Part shown: piece by piece, positions 16,330 to 23,919 of the stretch
How positions within the stretch are numbered: position 1 is the stretch's first letter
How the letters are laid out: every line of letters starts with the position of its first letter
Source of the DNA: Terriglobales bacterium
GTDB taxonomy: Bacteria > Acidobacteriota > Terriglobia > Terriglobales > Acidobacteriaceae
DNA: 64,000 nucleotides
Assembly (NCBI GenBank): GCA_016185365.1
Contig: JACPNP010000021.1
Span: 35,456 to 99,455, forward strand
Direction: 5' to 3'
The notes under the pieces: generated by a model
The model's input: the letters and a program-made list of their open reading frames with translations, nothing else
The model's database searches: none
Told to the model about the DNA's origin: nothing
Made by a program: the position numbers and the translations under genes

Positions 16330-16419
16330 AAGATCAAAAGCAACCTCAAAATCAAAAGCAACAACAAGATCAAACGCAACAACAAGATCAAGAGCAACAA
16401 CAAGATCAAGAGCAACAAC
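16330..16419. repeat. 18-bp minisatellite, five units
   Basis: Five contiguous units at 16330, 16348, 16366, 16384 and 16402, with consensus AAGATCAAGAGCAACAAC. The last two are identical and the first two have diverged most. A-rich on the plus strand. The unit is a multiple of three, so the opposite strand reads as a repetitive VVALDL peptide, but nothing indicates it is translated. Confidence 0.9.
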
Positions 16420-16421
16420 AT

Positions 16422-16505
16422 AGCCACGGAGTTCGCGGGTAACCACGGATCAATGATCTGGAAAAAGCTTGGATCTATCCGTGACTATCCGTGTGATCCG
16501 TGGCT
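16422..16505. repeat. CCACGGATC-type palindrome upstream of purH
   Basis: The left arm (AGCCACGGAGTTCGCGGGT and following) pairs with ATCCGTGTGATCCGTGGCT on the right around an AT-rich centre. It lies directly after the minisatellite and 63 bp before the purH start. Confidence 0.8.
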
Positions 16506-16568
16506 GGTCATTTTGCCTGATACCAGCACACCATTTACCCTGATACGTCACATCTCCCGAGGCGACCT

Positions 16569-18137
16569 GTGTCAACCGGAAAGATCGCGCGCGCGCTGCT
16601 CAGTGTGACGGACAAGTCCGGCGTGGTGGAGTTCGCCCGCGGGCTGGCGGCGCTGGGCGTGGAGCTGGTCTCCACCGGGGGCACGGCCAAGCTGCTGAGG
16701 GAGTGCGGCGTGGCGGTGCGCGACGTGAGCGAGCTGACCGGCTTTCCCGAGATGCTCGACGGCCGGGTGAAGACGCTGCATCCCAGGGTGCACGGCGGCA
16801 TCCTGCACGTGCGCGGGAACACGGAGCATGAGCAATCGGTGCGCGAGCACGGCATCGCGCCCATTGACATGGTGGTGGTGAACCTCTACGCCTTCGAGAA
16901 GTCAGCCGCCCGCCCCGGCGTGACCCTGGAAGAGTTGATCGAGAACATCGATATCGGCGGGCCGAGCATGGTGCGCTCGGCGGCCAAGAACTTTCATGAC
17001 GTGGCCATCGTCACCGCACCCGCGGACTACCCGGAGGTCCTGGCCGAGATGCAAGGGAGCGGCGGCGCGCTTTCTCTCGACACGCGGTGGAAGCTGGCAC
17101 AACGCGCCTTCGCCGCTACAGCCGCGTATGACGCCGCCATCGCCGGCACGCTGGAGCGCATCCCCAGCGCGTCCGTGAAAGCGCCGGACCTGAGCGCGCA
17201 CGCGGCGATGCCGCAAAACCTGAGATTGCATTACGCCAAGAAGTTGGATCTCCGCTATGGCGAGAATCCGCACCAGCGCGCCGCGCTCTATGTGGATGCG
17301 GGAAGCACAGGCGTCGCGCACGGAAGCCAGCTCCAGGGCAAGGAACTTTCCTATAACAACATCGTGGACCTGCAAGCGGCCTGGGATCTGGCACAGGAGT
17401 TCGAGCAACCCGCGGTGGCCATCATCAAGCACACCAATCCCTGCGGCGCGGCCACCGGTGCGTCCGTGGCGGAGGCCTACCGGCGCGCGCTGGAGGCGGA
17501 CCCGGTCTCGGCCTTCGGCGGCGTGATCGGCATCAACCGGCCTGTGGATGCCGAGGCTGCCGAAGAGATCGCCAAGCTGTTCGTGGAGGCCATCGCCGCG
17601 CCGGAGTTCACGGAAGCCGCGCGCGCGAGATTTGCCGCGAAGAAAAACCTTCGCCTGCTTGAGGTCACGCCCGCGGCGCACGGGCTCACCTTCAAGCAGG
17701 TCTCCGGCGGGATGCTGGCGCAGGATGCGGACGTGCATCCGCTCACGCCGGCCGATCTGAAGGTGGTGAGCAAGCGCCCGCCCACGGCGGAGGAGCTGCG
17801 CGCGCTGTGGTTCGCGTGGCAGGTGTGCAAGCACGTGAAGTCGAACGCCATCGTCTACGCGCGCGACGGGCAGACGGTGGGCGTGGGCGCGGGACAGATG
17901 AGCCGCGTGGACTCCTGCCGCATCGGCGCAATGAAAGCCGTGCTGCCGCTGGCGGGAACGGTGGTCGCGTCCGATGCGTTCTTCCCTTTTCCTGACGGCG
18001 TGGAAGAAGTGGCCAAAGCCGGGGCCACCGCGGTGATCCAGCCCGGCGGCTCGGTCAAGGACCCGGAAGTGATCGCTACGGCGGACCGGTTGGGTTTGGC
18101 CATGGTGTTCACCGAAGTGCGGCACTTCCGGCACTGA
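16569..18137 (+). CDS. purH: Bifunctional AICAR transformylase / IMP cyclohydrolase
   Basis: Catalyses the last two steps of de novo IMP synthesis. The 522-residue protein has an N-terminal MGS-like cyclohydrolase domain ([64 protein letters not shown]). The C-terminal transformylase domain has [14 protein letters not shown], the catalytic KHTNPCG (about residue 287), SAFGGVIG and the ending [14 protein letters not shown]. Full length with a GTG start. It carries no other purine genes as neighbours. Confidence 0.97.
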   Translation: MSTGKIARALLSVTDKSGVVEFARGLAALGVELVSTGGTAKLLRECGVAVRDVSELTGFPEMLDGRVKTLHPRVHGGILHVRGNTEHEQSVREHGIAPIDMVVVNLYAFEKSAARPGVTLEELIENIDIGGPSMVRSAAKNFHDVAIVTAPADYPEVLAEMQGSGGALSLDTRWKLAQRAFAATAAYDAAIAGTLERIPSASVKAPDLSAHAAMPQNLRLHYAKKLDLRYGENPHQRAALYVDAGSTGVAHGSQLQGKELSYNNIVDLQAAWDLAQEFEQPAVAIIKHTNPCGAATGASVAEAYRRALEADPVSAFGGVIGINRPVDAEAAEEIAKLFVEAIAAPEFTEAARARFAAKKNLRLLEVTPAAHGLTFKQVSGGMLAQDADVHPLTPADLKVVSKRPPTAEELRALWFAWQVCKHVKSNAIVYARDGQTVGVGAGQMSRVDSCRIGAMKAVLPLAGTVVASDAFFPFPDGVEEVAKAGATAVIQPGGSVKDPEVIATADRLGLAMVFTEVRHFRH

Positions 18138-18195
18138 GCTGGCTGGCCCACCTCACGTATCCGGTTCGAAGGACTTGGTTGATTTACAAATCACT

Positions 18196-18675
18196 ATGAA
18201 ATTCGCATGGTGGGTCGGGATTGTCCAGGCTGCATTTGCTTCCGTGCTCCTTAAGATGGGTGAGAGCGCGTACCAATATGGCCATTCCGCCCCTTGGACT
18301 ACGCAATTGAGTCTGGGCCTCAATGCTCCAGCTGCGTTGGCTCGATACTGGTTGTTTGGTGCTCGCATCTTCCAAGATCATCCGACATTCGAGATTGCAG
18401 CCTATTTCTTGGCTTGCGCATGTTCGTGGACCTGGGCGATCGCGTGGAGTCGCATTGTCTTGGAAAAAGCCAGATGGAAAACACCATTTGTGATTGCATC
18501 GATAATTATTTCTTACTCTGTTGCGATGTGTCTCGCCTATGTGATTTGGAACGAAGCACCAAAGACTGGCGCCCCACGACCCTTTTGGTTGCTCGTTGGT
18601 GCATGGACTCTTTTCTTGATTGGAACTTCAGCGTGGGTGACCGGGCGAGGGATTAGGCGCTGCTTTTCAAAGTAA
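18196..18675 (+). CDS. Small integral membrane protein, unrecognised
   Basis: A 159-residue protein with about four hydrophobic segments: FAWWVGIVQAAFASVLL, an EIAAYFLACACSWTWAIAW stretch, TPFVIASIIISYSVAMCLAYV and FWLLVGAWTLFLIGTSAW. Trp-rich, short charged ends, C-terminal RGIRRCFSK. I do not recognise a family. The base composition is AT-richer than purH and the next gene, hinting at acquisition. I preferred ATG 18196 over a TTG at 18175, as it places the first charged residue before the first segment. No operon partner: 94 bp to the next gene. Confidence 0.55.
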   Translation: MKFAWWVGIVQAAFASVLLKMGESAYQYGHSAPWTTQLSLGLNAPAALARYWLFGARIFQDHPTFEIAAYFLACACSWTWAIAWSRIVLEKARWKTPFVIASIIISYSVAMCLAYVIWNEAPKTGAPRPFWLLVGAWTLFLIGTSAWVTGRGIRRCFSK

Positions 18676-18769
18676 CCGCTCAAGACGCGCACAATGAAGC
18701 TTTCGTTAAGTAAGTCATGCGTTAACTGGGGTAATAAAGCTTACGTTTCACTGAAGAGCTGGAGGCCTC

Positions 18770-20038
18770 ATGAAGAAGCTCCTTACCGCCGTCGCATTTT
18801 CGATGATCTTAACGGGCGCACTTTCGGCGCAAGCCAAGCCACAGGCGCAGACGGAGGCGGACGAGTACACCCGCTACGAGCTGCTTGCTCCGGAGACCTC
18901 CAGCTTCCGCATACGCTACGAGGTGACCGCGACCACGCCGGGCGCGACCGTGTATTTCAATCCCATCCGCAAAGGCAGCCAGGCCAGCGAGGAATCGGTG
19001 CTGGATGCCATGACCGGCCAGCCGCTTGCGTTCGAAGTGGTGCCCGGCGAGGACGCGGTCAAGGACCCGCTGCTGCGCGGCGAAGACAAAGATGTGGATT
19101 ACATCAAAGTGCGTCTGGCGCGGCCCGTGCCGAAGGATGGCGGCGGGCGGATCGTGATCCTCAAGACCTACCGCGATGCGAAGAGTTATTTTCGCGAGGG
19201 TGACGCCATCGTGTTCGACCGGCCTTTGAGCATCCCGCGCAACAGCGTGGTGCTCCCGGCGGGCTATGAGCTGGTCGCGTGCAATGTGCCATCGCAGGTG
19301 CTGGCCGGGCCTGACGGCCGCATCCAGGCGAGCTTCATGAATGCCGGCGACAAGCCCGCGCCCCTGGTCCTGCGGGCGAAGCCGGGCGCGCAGACCGGAG
19401 CGGCGGCCGCGCCCCGTCCGCCGACCACCGCCCGCAGCTGGGAGTCACCCTTCGAGGGCGAGACCGAACAGGACCGGCTTACAGAGCGCGCGCATCAGGA
19501 GCGGGACATCGTCTATTTCCTGAACCAGCCGGGGACGAATTCGTTCGCGCTCTATCACGACTACACGGAGTCGCGCCCGGGGACGGACAGATATCTCAAC
19601 GTGGTGCGCCGCGGCAGCAAAGTCTCAGACCCCTCGGCTTATGTGCTCGATACCGGCGCAACGCTGCCCGTGCGCCTGGCGAGCGCGGCGGAACTCATCG
19701 CCGCGAAAGTGGAGATCGAGGACCCGGTCCAGCCGGATTCGCAGGTGGTGGTCATCTCCTTCCCGCCGGTGGAGAAGGGCCGCTCGCTACGGCTGCGCAT
19801 CTCGGAGACCTACACCGACCCGGTGAGTTACCGGCGCAAAGACGACGAGCTGGTCTTTGATCGCAGCCTGGGCCGGGCGCGCAACGCCGTGGTCCTGCCC
19901 GAGGGCTGGTATCACACGGCCAGCTCGATCCCGGCCACGGTCTCGCAACTGCCGGATGGTCGGATCAGGCTGGATCTCTGGAACGGCCGGCCGGAGGCGA
20001 TCGCAGTCTTGATCAAAGCGAAGCGGCGGAGGCGGTAA
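18770..20038 (+). CDS. Secreted protein with internal duplication, unknown function
   Basis: A 422-residue exported protein (signal peptide to LSAQAKPQAQ). Two halves of about 180 residues are homologous. Each has an all-beta character and ends in the same block: DAIVFDRPLSIPRNSVVLP with PDGRI (about 155-195) in the first half, and DELVFDRSLGRARNAVVLP with PDGRI (about 362-405) in the second. Both close with a V-x-x-KAK-type strand. A Pro/Ala linker around residue 215 joins them. No catalytic motif is visible, so the repeats may be binding modules. GGAGG just before the ATG supports this start. I know similar hypothetical proteins in acidobacterial genomes but no function. Confidence 0.7.
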   Translation: MKKLLTAVAFSMILTGALSAQAKPQAQTEADEYTRYELLAPETSSFRIRYEVTATTPGATVYFNPIRKGSQASEESVLDAMTGQPLAFEVVPGEDAVKDPLLRGEDKDVDYIKVRLARPVPKDGGGRIVILKTYRDAKSYFREGDAIVFDRPLSIPRNSVVLPAGYELVACNVPSQVLAGPDGRIQASFMNAGDKPAPLVLRAKPGAQTGAAAAPRPPTTARSWESPFEGETEQDRLTERAHQERDIVYFLNQPGTNSFALYHDYTESRPGTDRYLNVVRRGSKVSDPSAYVLDTGATLPVRLASAAELIAAKVEIEDPVQPDSQVVVISFPPVEKGRSLRLRISETYTDPVSYRRKDDELVFDRSLGRARNAVVLPEGWYHTASSIPATVSQLPDGRIRLDLWNGRPEAIAVLIKAKRRRR

Positions 20039-20082
20039 GGGTGGGGTACTCGCGGCGTCCTGCGGGAATTGCTTTGTGACAT

Positions 20083-20349
20083 TTAATGCGGTGAGTCGCG
20101 CGCATTCAGCTTAGCGAGTTGCTCCACCAGGCCATCTAGATCGGGATAACCAGCGCCAAAGCTGCGCGTGAGCCAATTCCCGCCGCGTTCGGCGATGGTC
20201 TTGCCGTCCGCGAGAACCTCAAATTGACCGGTCTTGCCAGGAGTCCTGACGGCCTCTATTCCCAGACGCTCTTTGATAAGGGCCGCGAGACTCGCGACCT
20301 TGGACTTATTGTTCAGTCAGGTGGGGCAATAGACGATTTCGATCCTCAT
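20083..20349 (-). CDS. Rdx/SelW-family thioredoxin-like protein, candidate selenoprotein (in-frame TGA = Sec)
   Basis: Reading from ATG 20349 and treating TGA 20319-20317 as selenocysteine gives 88 residues: MRIEIVYCPTU, then LNNKSKVASLAALIKERLG, and later GKTGQFEVLADGKTIAERGG and SFGAGYPDLDGLVEQLAKL. This is the Rdx fold (SelW/SelT/SelH relatives). The beta-strand IEIVYC leads into CxxU at residues 8-11, exactly where Rdx proteins have CxxC or CxxU. The GxFEVxxDGKxI and FPD-like blocks then follow in the same frame. AGGA lies 7 nt before the ATG and a TACAAT -10 lies upstream. A SECIS-like hairpin follows the TGA. Rdx proteins are thought to be redox proteins. A nonsense mutation is the alternative, but the codon sits precisely at the redox position. 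Confidence 0.78.
20281..20299 (-). promoter_or_regulatory. Bacterial SECIS-like hairpin
   Basis: On the minus strand GGTCGCG-AGTCT-CGCGGCC forms a 7-bp stem (one G-U pair), with a further A-U closing pair possible, and the loop begins AGU. It starts 17 nt after the TGA, with the apical loop 24 nt from it. This is within the spacing I recall for bacterial SECIS elements, and the GU-containing loop resembles the E. coli fdhF element. Confidence 0.6.
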
Positions 20350-20380
20350 GGGGCTGTCCTGTGCATCGATTCGCCCGGCA

Positions 20381-20441
20381 ATTGTATTCCTAATAACCGC
20401 CTACGGGGATGGATTCTGTTGTGCTTGTAAAAGCGTACAAT
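20381..20441. promoter_or_regulatory. Divergent promoter region of the SelW-like and TPR genes
   Basis: A TACAAT lies on the minus strand at 20386-20381 (for the SelW-like gene) and another on the plus strand at 20436-20441 (for the TPR gene). The plus-strand box is part of the inverted repeat TTGTA-AAAGCG-TACAA (20425-20440). The -35 boxes are weak. The stretch 20442-20552 before the TPR gene contains several short hairpins but no riboswitch I recognise. Confidence 0.4.
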
Positions 20442-20552
20442 CAATCCATCCGTCGGGAATCGCTTCGGGGAAGCCAAACCTGCGGACGCAGCATCTAAAC
20501 GGGAAACGCCGGTCGAAGGCGGCGTCTCCTGATCAGGGCGGTCCCAAACCTC

Positions 20553-22613
20553 ATGCGTTCGACCCATTCCGGCCGGCTTTTATTCGCACTCTTACTTTCT
20601 TCTCTTGCTCTGGCGCAGGCGCCGAAAGGCGGCGGTGCAGCGGTCCCGCTCGCGGACCAGACGCCGCCCGACCGCGCCCAGGCCTATTACCACTATTCCC
20701 TGGCGCGGGCCTATGCCGACCTGGCCCAGTTCGGCCGCGGCGAATACGCACCCAAAGCCATTGAAGAGTACAAGAAGGCGCTGGCCTTCGATCCCGAGTC
20801 CCCGACATTGAATATCGGACTGGCGGAGCTGTATCTCCAGACCAACCGCATCCGCGACGCCGTGACCGAGGCGCAGAAGCTGATCCAGAAAGACGCCAAC
20901 AATCTCGAGGCCCGCAAGCTGCTGGGCCGGATCTACCTACGCTCGCTGGGGGACATGTCCAGCGGCACGCAGTCGCGCGAGATCCTGAACCTGGCCATCG
21001 ACCAGTACGAGAACATCGTGCGGCTCGACCCCAAGGCGGTGGATTCCCGCATCCTGCTCGGACGCCTCTATCTGCTGGGCAAAGACACCACCAAAGCTGA
21101 GGCCGCGTTCAAATCCGCGCTGGAGTTCCAGCCGGAGTCGGAGGAGGCGGTGACCAATCTGGTGTTCATGTACAACGAGCAGGGCCAGTCCGACAAAGCC
21201 GCGAAAGTCCTGGACTCCGTTGTGGCCAAGGCGCGCAGCGCGCGGTTGTATATCGCGCTGGGCTACACCTATGACCAGCAGCGCGAATATGCCAAAGCCG
21301 CCGAGGCGTATCGCAAGGCGATCGAGCTTGACAGCGACAACCTTGACGCGATGCGCGGCCTGGCCCAGAGCCTGCTGAATGCCGGCCAGACCGACGAAGC
21401 GCTGAAGCAGTATGAAGCCATCGCCGCGGAGGACCCGCAGGATTCACAGTCGCTGCTGCGCATCGCGGAGATCCAGCGCCGCCGCGGCAAATTCGATCTG
21501 GCGATCCAGGCGCTGAAGCGGGCCGAGGGCGCGTCCGGCGATTCACTGGAAGTGCCGTATCAATACGCGCAGGTCTACGCCGCGCAGGGACGCTACGACG
21601 AAGCCATCACCACGCTGCAGGCTTTACTCGACAAGACCGAGCGCAAGAACGGCACTTACATGCAGGGCGAAGCCGGCAACCGCGCCATCTTCCTCGGCCT
21701 GCTGGGCTCGCTCTATCGCGAGACCGGGAAGACGGACAAGGCGGTCGAGACCTTCCGCCGCATGCTGGAATTGGGCGATGAGCAAGCGGTGCGCGGCTAC
21801 TTGCAGCTGATCGACACCTATCGTGAAGCCCGCCAATGGACCCAGGCCTCCGCCCTGGCGGACGAAGCGGTGCAGCGTTTCCCCAAGGACCGCAGCTTGT
21901 TGATCACGCAGGCCGGATTGGACGCTGATACCGGCAAGGGCGCGCGCGCGTCTGAGATCCTGCATTCTCTGCTCACGCCGGGTGACGATCGTGACAATCG
22001 CGAGATCCAGGTGGCGCTGGCCCAGGTGAACAGCCGTTTGCGCAACTGGCGTGAGGCGGAAGAGGCCGCGGCCGCCGCCGAGCGTCTCAGCAACTCACCC
22101 GAAGAGCTGCAATACATCGCTTTCCTGCTGGGCTCGATCTACGAGCGCCAGAAGAAATTCGAGCAGGCCGAAGAGCGCTTCCGCGCGGTGCTGAAGAACG
22201 ATCCTGACAACGCCGCCACGCTCAACTACCTGGGCTACATGCTGGCGGACCGTGGTGTCCGCCTGGACGAGGCCCTGGCCATGATCAAGAAGGCCGTGGC
22301 GATGGAGCCGCAAAACTCCGCGTATCTGGATTCGCTCGGCTGGGCGTACTACCGTCTGGGCGATAACGTGCAAGCGGAGGATTACTTGCGCAAGGCGGTG
22401 GCCAAGAGCGGGAATGACGGCACGCTGCACGACCATCTCGCCGAGCTGTATCAGAAGACCGGCCGCCTGAAGCTGGCGGCCACGCACTGGGAACGCGCGC
22501 TGGAAGAGTGGGGCAAGGCCGCTGCGTCGGAAGTCGATCCCGCGGACATCGCCCGGGTGCAGAAAAAGCTGGACTCGGCGAAGGTCAAACTCGCAAAAAA
22601 AGAAAAACAGTAG
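20553..22613 (+). CDS. Secreted tetratricopeptide-repeat protein
   Basis: A 686-residue protein with an N-terminal signal peptide (GRLLFALLLSSLALAQ). The rest is almost entirely TPR helices, about 14-16 repeats. Clear examples are AKAAEAYRKAIELDSDNLDA, ADRGVRLDEALAMIKKAVAM and SAYLDSLGWAYYRLGDNVQA. The LDSLGWAYYRLG pattern is typical of large periplasmic TPR proteins that scaffold assemblies. A Lys-rich C-terminus (KKLDSAKVKLAKKEKQ) ends the protein. No enzyme domain. Likely periplasmic, or lipoprotein-like without a lipobox Cys. It may serve protein assembly or secretion; no partner is evident from neighbours. Confidence 0.85.
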   Translation: MRSTHSGRLLFALLLSSLALAQAPKGGGAAVPLADQTPPDRAQAYYHYSLARAYADLAQFGRGEYAPKAIEEYKKALAFDPESPTLNIGLAELYLQTNRIRDAVTEAQKLIQKDANNLEARKLLGRIYLRSLGDMSSGTQSREILNLAIDQYENIVRLDPKAVDSRILLGRLYLLGKDTTKAEAAFKSALEFQPESEEAVTNLVFMYNEQGQSDKAAKVLDSVVAKARSARLYIALGYTYDQQREYAKAAEAYRKAIELDSDNLDAMRGLAQSLLNAGQTDEALKQYEAIAAEDPQDSQSLLRIAEIQRRRGKFDLAIQALKRAEGASGDSLEVPYQYAQVYAAQGRYDEAITTLQALLDKTERKNGTYMQGEAGNRAIFLGLLGSLYRETGKTDKAVETFRRMLELGDEQAVRGYLQLIDTYREARQWTQASALADEAVQRFPKDRSLLITQAGLDADTGKGARASEILHSLLTPGDDRDNREIQVALAQVNSRLRNWREAEEAAAAAERLSNSPEELQYIAFLLGSIYERQKKFEQAEERFRAVLKNDPDNAATLNYLGYMLADRGVRLDEALAMIKKAVAMEPQNSAYLDSLGWAYYRLGDNVQAEDYLRKAVAKSGNDGTLHDHLAELYQKTGRLKLAATHWERALEEWGKAAASEVDPADIARVQKKLDSAKVKLAKKEKQ

Positions 22614-22646
22614 CCGCCGTTACGCTCTCGACCAGAAACCCTTGAG

Positions 22647-22725
22647 CCGCGAAGGCGCGAAGTTTCGCGAAGTATCAACAAGTAAGTCTCTTTTCGCGTT
22701 CCTTCGCGTCTCTGAGTCTTCGCGG
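22647..22725. repeat. CGCGAAGGCGCGAAG-type palindrome
   Basis: The left arm CCGCGAAGGCGCGAAGTTTC and right arm CCTTCGCGTCTCTGAGTCTT plus CGCGG surround an AT-rich centre. Close relative of 14622-14720. It lies between the TPR gene and dgt. Confidence 0.8.
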
Positions 22726-22791
22726 TTTAGACCCCTTCTGAATGACACCGATCGGCTGACGGCGCTCGACGCCACCGAGTACACTGCCATC

Positions 22792-23919
22792 ATGCTCGCC
22801 CCTTATGCAACGCATCCCGAACAATCCCCGGGGCGGCGGCATCCCGAGCCGGAGCATCCCTACCGCGGCGTATTCCAGCGCGACCGGGACCGCGTGATCC
22901 ATAGCCGCGCCTTCCGCCGGCTGGAGAACAAGACCCAGGTCTTCACCCGGCGTTATTCTGACCACTTCCGCAACCGGCTCACGCACACCATCGAGGTGGC
23001 GCAGATCTCGCGCACCGTGGCCGCTGAGCTGGGGCTGAACGTCGACCTGACGGAGACGCTGGCGCTGGTGCACGATGTGGGCCATCCACCTTTCGGCCAC
23101 GCCGGAGAGCATGAGCTCGATGCCTGTATGCGCGAACACGGCAAGAGCTTCGACCACAATCTGCATGCGTTGCGGATCGTGGAGCACTTCGAGCAGCGTT
23201 ACGCGGCCTTCCGGGGGTTGAATCTGACCTTCGAGGTGCGTGAGGGCATCATCAAGCACTCGCGGGATTACGACGCGGCCACATCGCCGCAGCTCGCGGA
23301 GTACCGGCTCGACCAGCGCCCGCCGCTCGAGGCCCAGCTGATCGACCTGACGGACGAGATCGCCTACAACACCGGCGACCTCGACGACGGCCTGGAGTCA
23401 GGCTTCATCACGCTGGAACAGGTGCGCGCCGGAGTCGGTCTGCTGGACAGGTTCTACCGCGAAGCCGACAGGAAATATCCCGCCGCGCTGGACAAGCTGA
23501 AGTTCAATGAAGCGCTCAAGCGCATGTTGGACGCGCTGGCAGGCGACCTGATCGCGCACACCCGCGCGCGGGTGCTGGAGGCCGGCGTGGATTCGCTCGA
23601 AGAGGTCCGCGCCTGGCCGGAGCGGTTGGCCGCCTTCAGCCCGCCCATCGAAGCCGCGCGCCGTGAGTGCAAGAAATTCCTGCATGACAACCTTTATTAC
23701 TGTCCGGAGTTGAAGGCGGACAAAGAGCGCGGGCGGCGCATCGTGCGGGAGATGTTCGACCACTGGATGGCGGACCCGGCCAAGCTTCCCGCAAGCTACC
23801 AGGAGCAGATCAGCGCAGGGTCTTCTTCGCCGGCGCGTGTGGTGTGCGATTACATCGCCGGCATGACGGACACGTTCATCGCCGAGCAGCACCGCATCGC
23901 GTCCGGCGCTTCGTCCTAG
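22792..23919 (+). CDS. dgt: dGTPase-like dNTP triphosphohydrolase
   Basis: Hydrolyses dNTPs to the deoxynucleoside and tripolyphosphate. The 375-residue HD-domain protein has the opening HPYRGVFQRDRDRVIHSRAF with RRLENKTQVF, the H of NRLTHTIEVAQ, the HD pair in LVHDVGHPPFGHAGE, and the final Asp in LTDEIAYNTGDLDDGL. I chose ATG 22792 because the upstream in-frame stretch is repeat sequence. The size and RRLENKTQV motif match the shorter Dgt-like subgroup rather than E. coli Dgt. It is convergent with the M1 peptidase; stop codons are adjacent. Confidence 0.93.
   Translation: MLAPYATHPEQSPGRRHPEPEHPYRGVFQRDRDRVIHSRAFRRLENKTQVFTRRYSDHFRNRLTHTIEVAQISRTVAAELGLNVDLTETLALVHDVGHPPFGHAGEHELDACMREHGKSFDHNLHALRIVEHFEQRYAAFRGLNLTFEVREGIIKHSRDYDAATSPQLAEYRLDQRPPLEAQLIDLTDEIAYNTGDLDDGLESGFITLEQVRAGVGLLDRFYREADRKYPAALDKLKFNEALKRMLDALAGDLIAHTRARVLEAGVDSLEEVRAWPERLAAFSPPIEAARRECKKFLHDNLYYCPELKADKERGRRIVREMFDHWMADPAKLPASYQEQISAGSSSPARVVCDYIAGMTDTFIAEQHRIASGASS

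Noticed and set aside
16330..16419. CRISPR array
   Set aside because: Units are contiguous 18-mers with no spacers, and no cas genes are nearby.
15643..16446. Minus-strand frame reading VVALDLVVALDL
   Set aside because: It is the translation of the minisatellite and of a gene's antisense strand; no start signal or family match.
20442..20552. Riboswitch (c-di-GMP-I or cobalamin) in the TPR gene leader
   Set aside because: Fragments such as AAACC and GGGAA are present but the conserved core and pairing do not line up; only generic hairpins remain.
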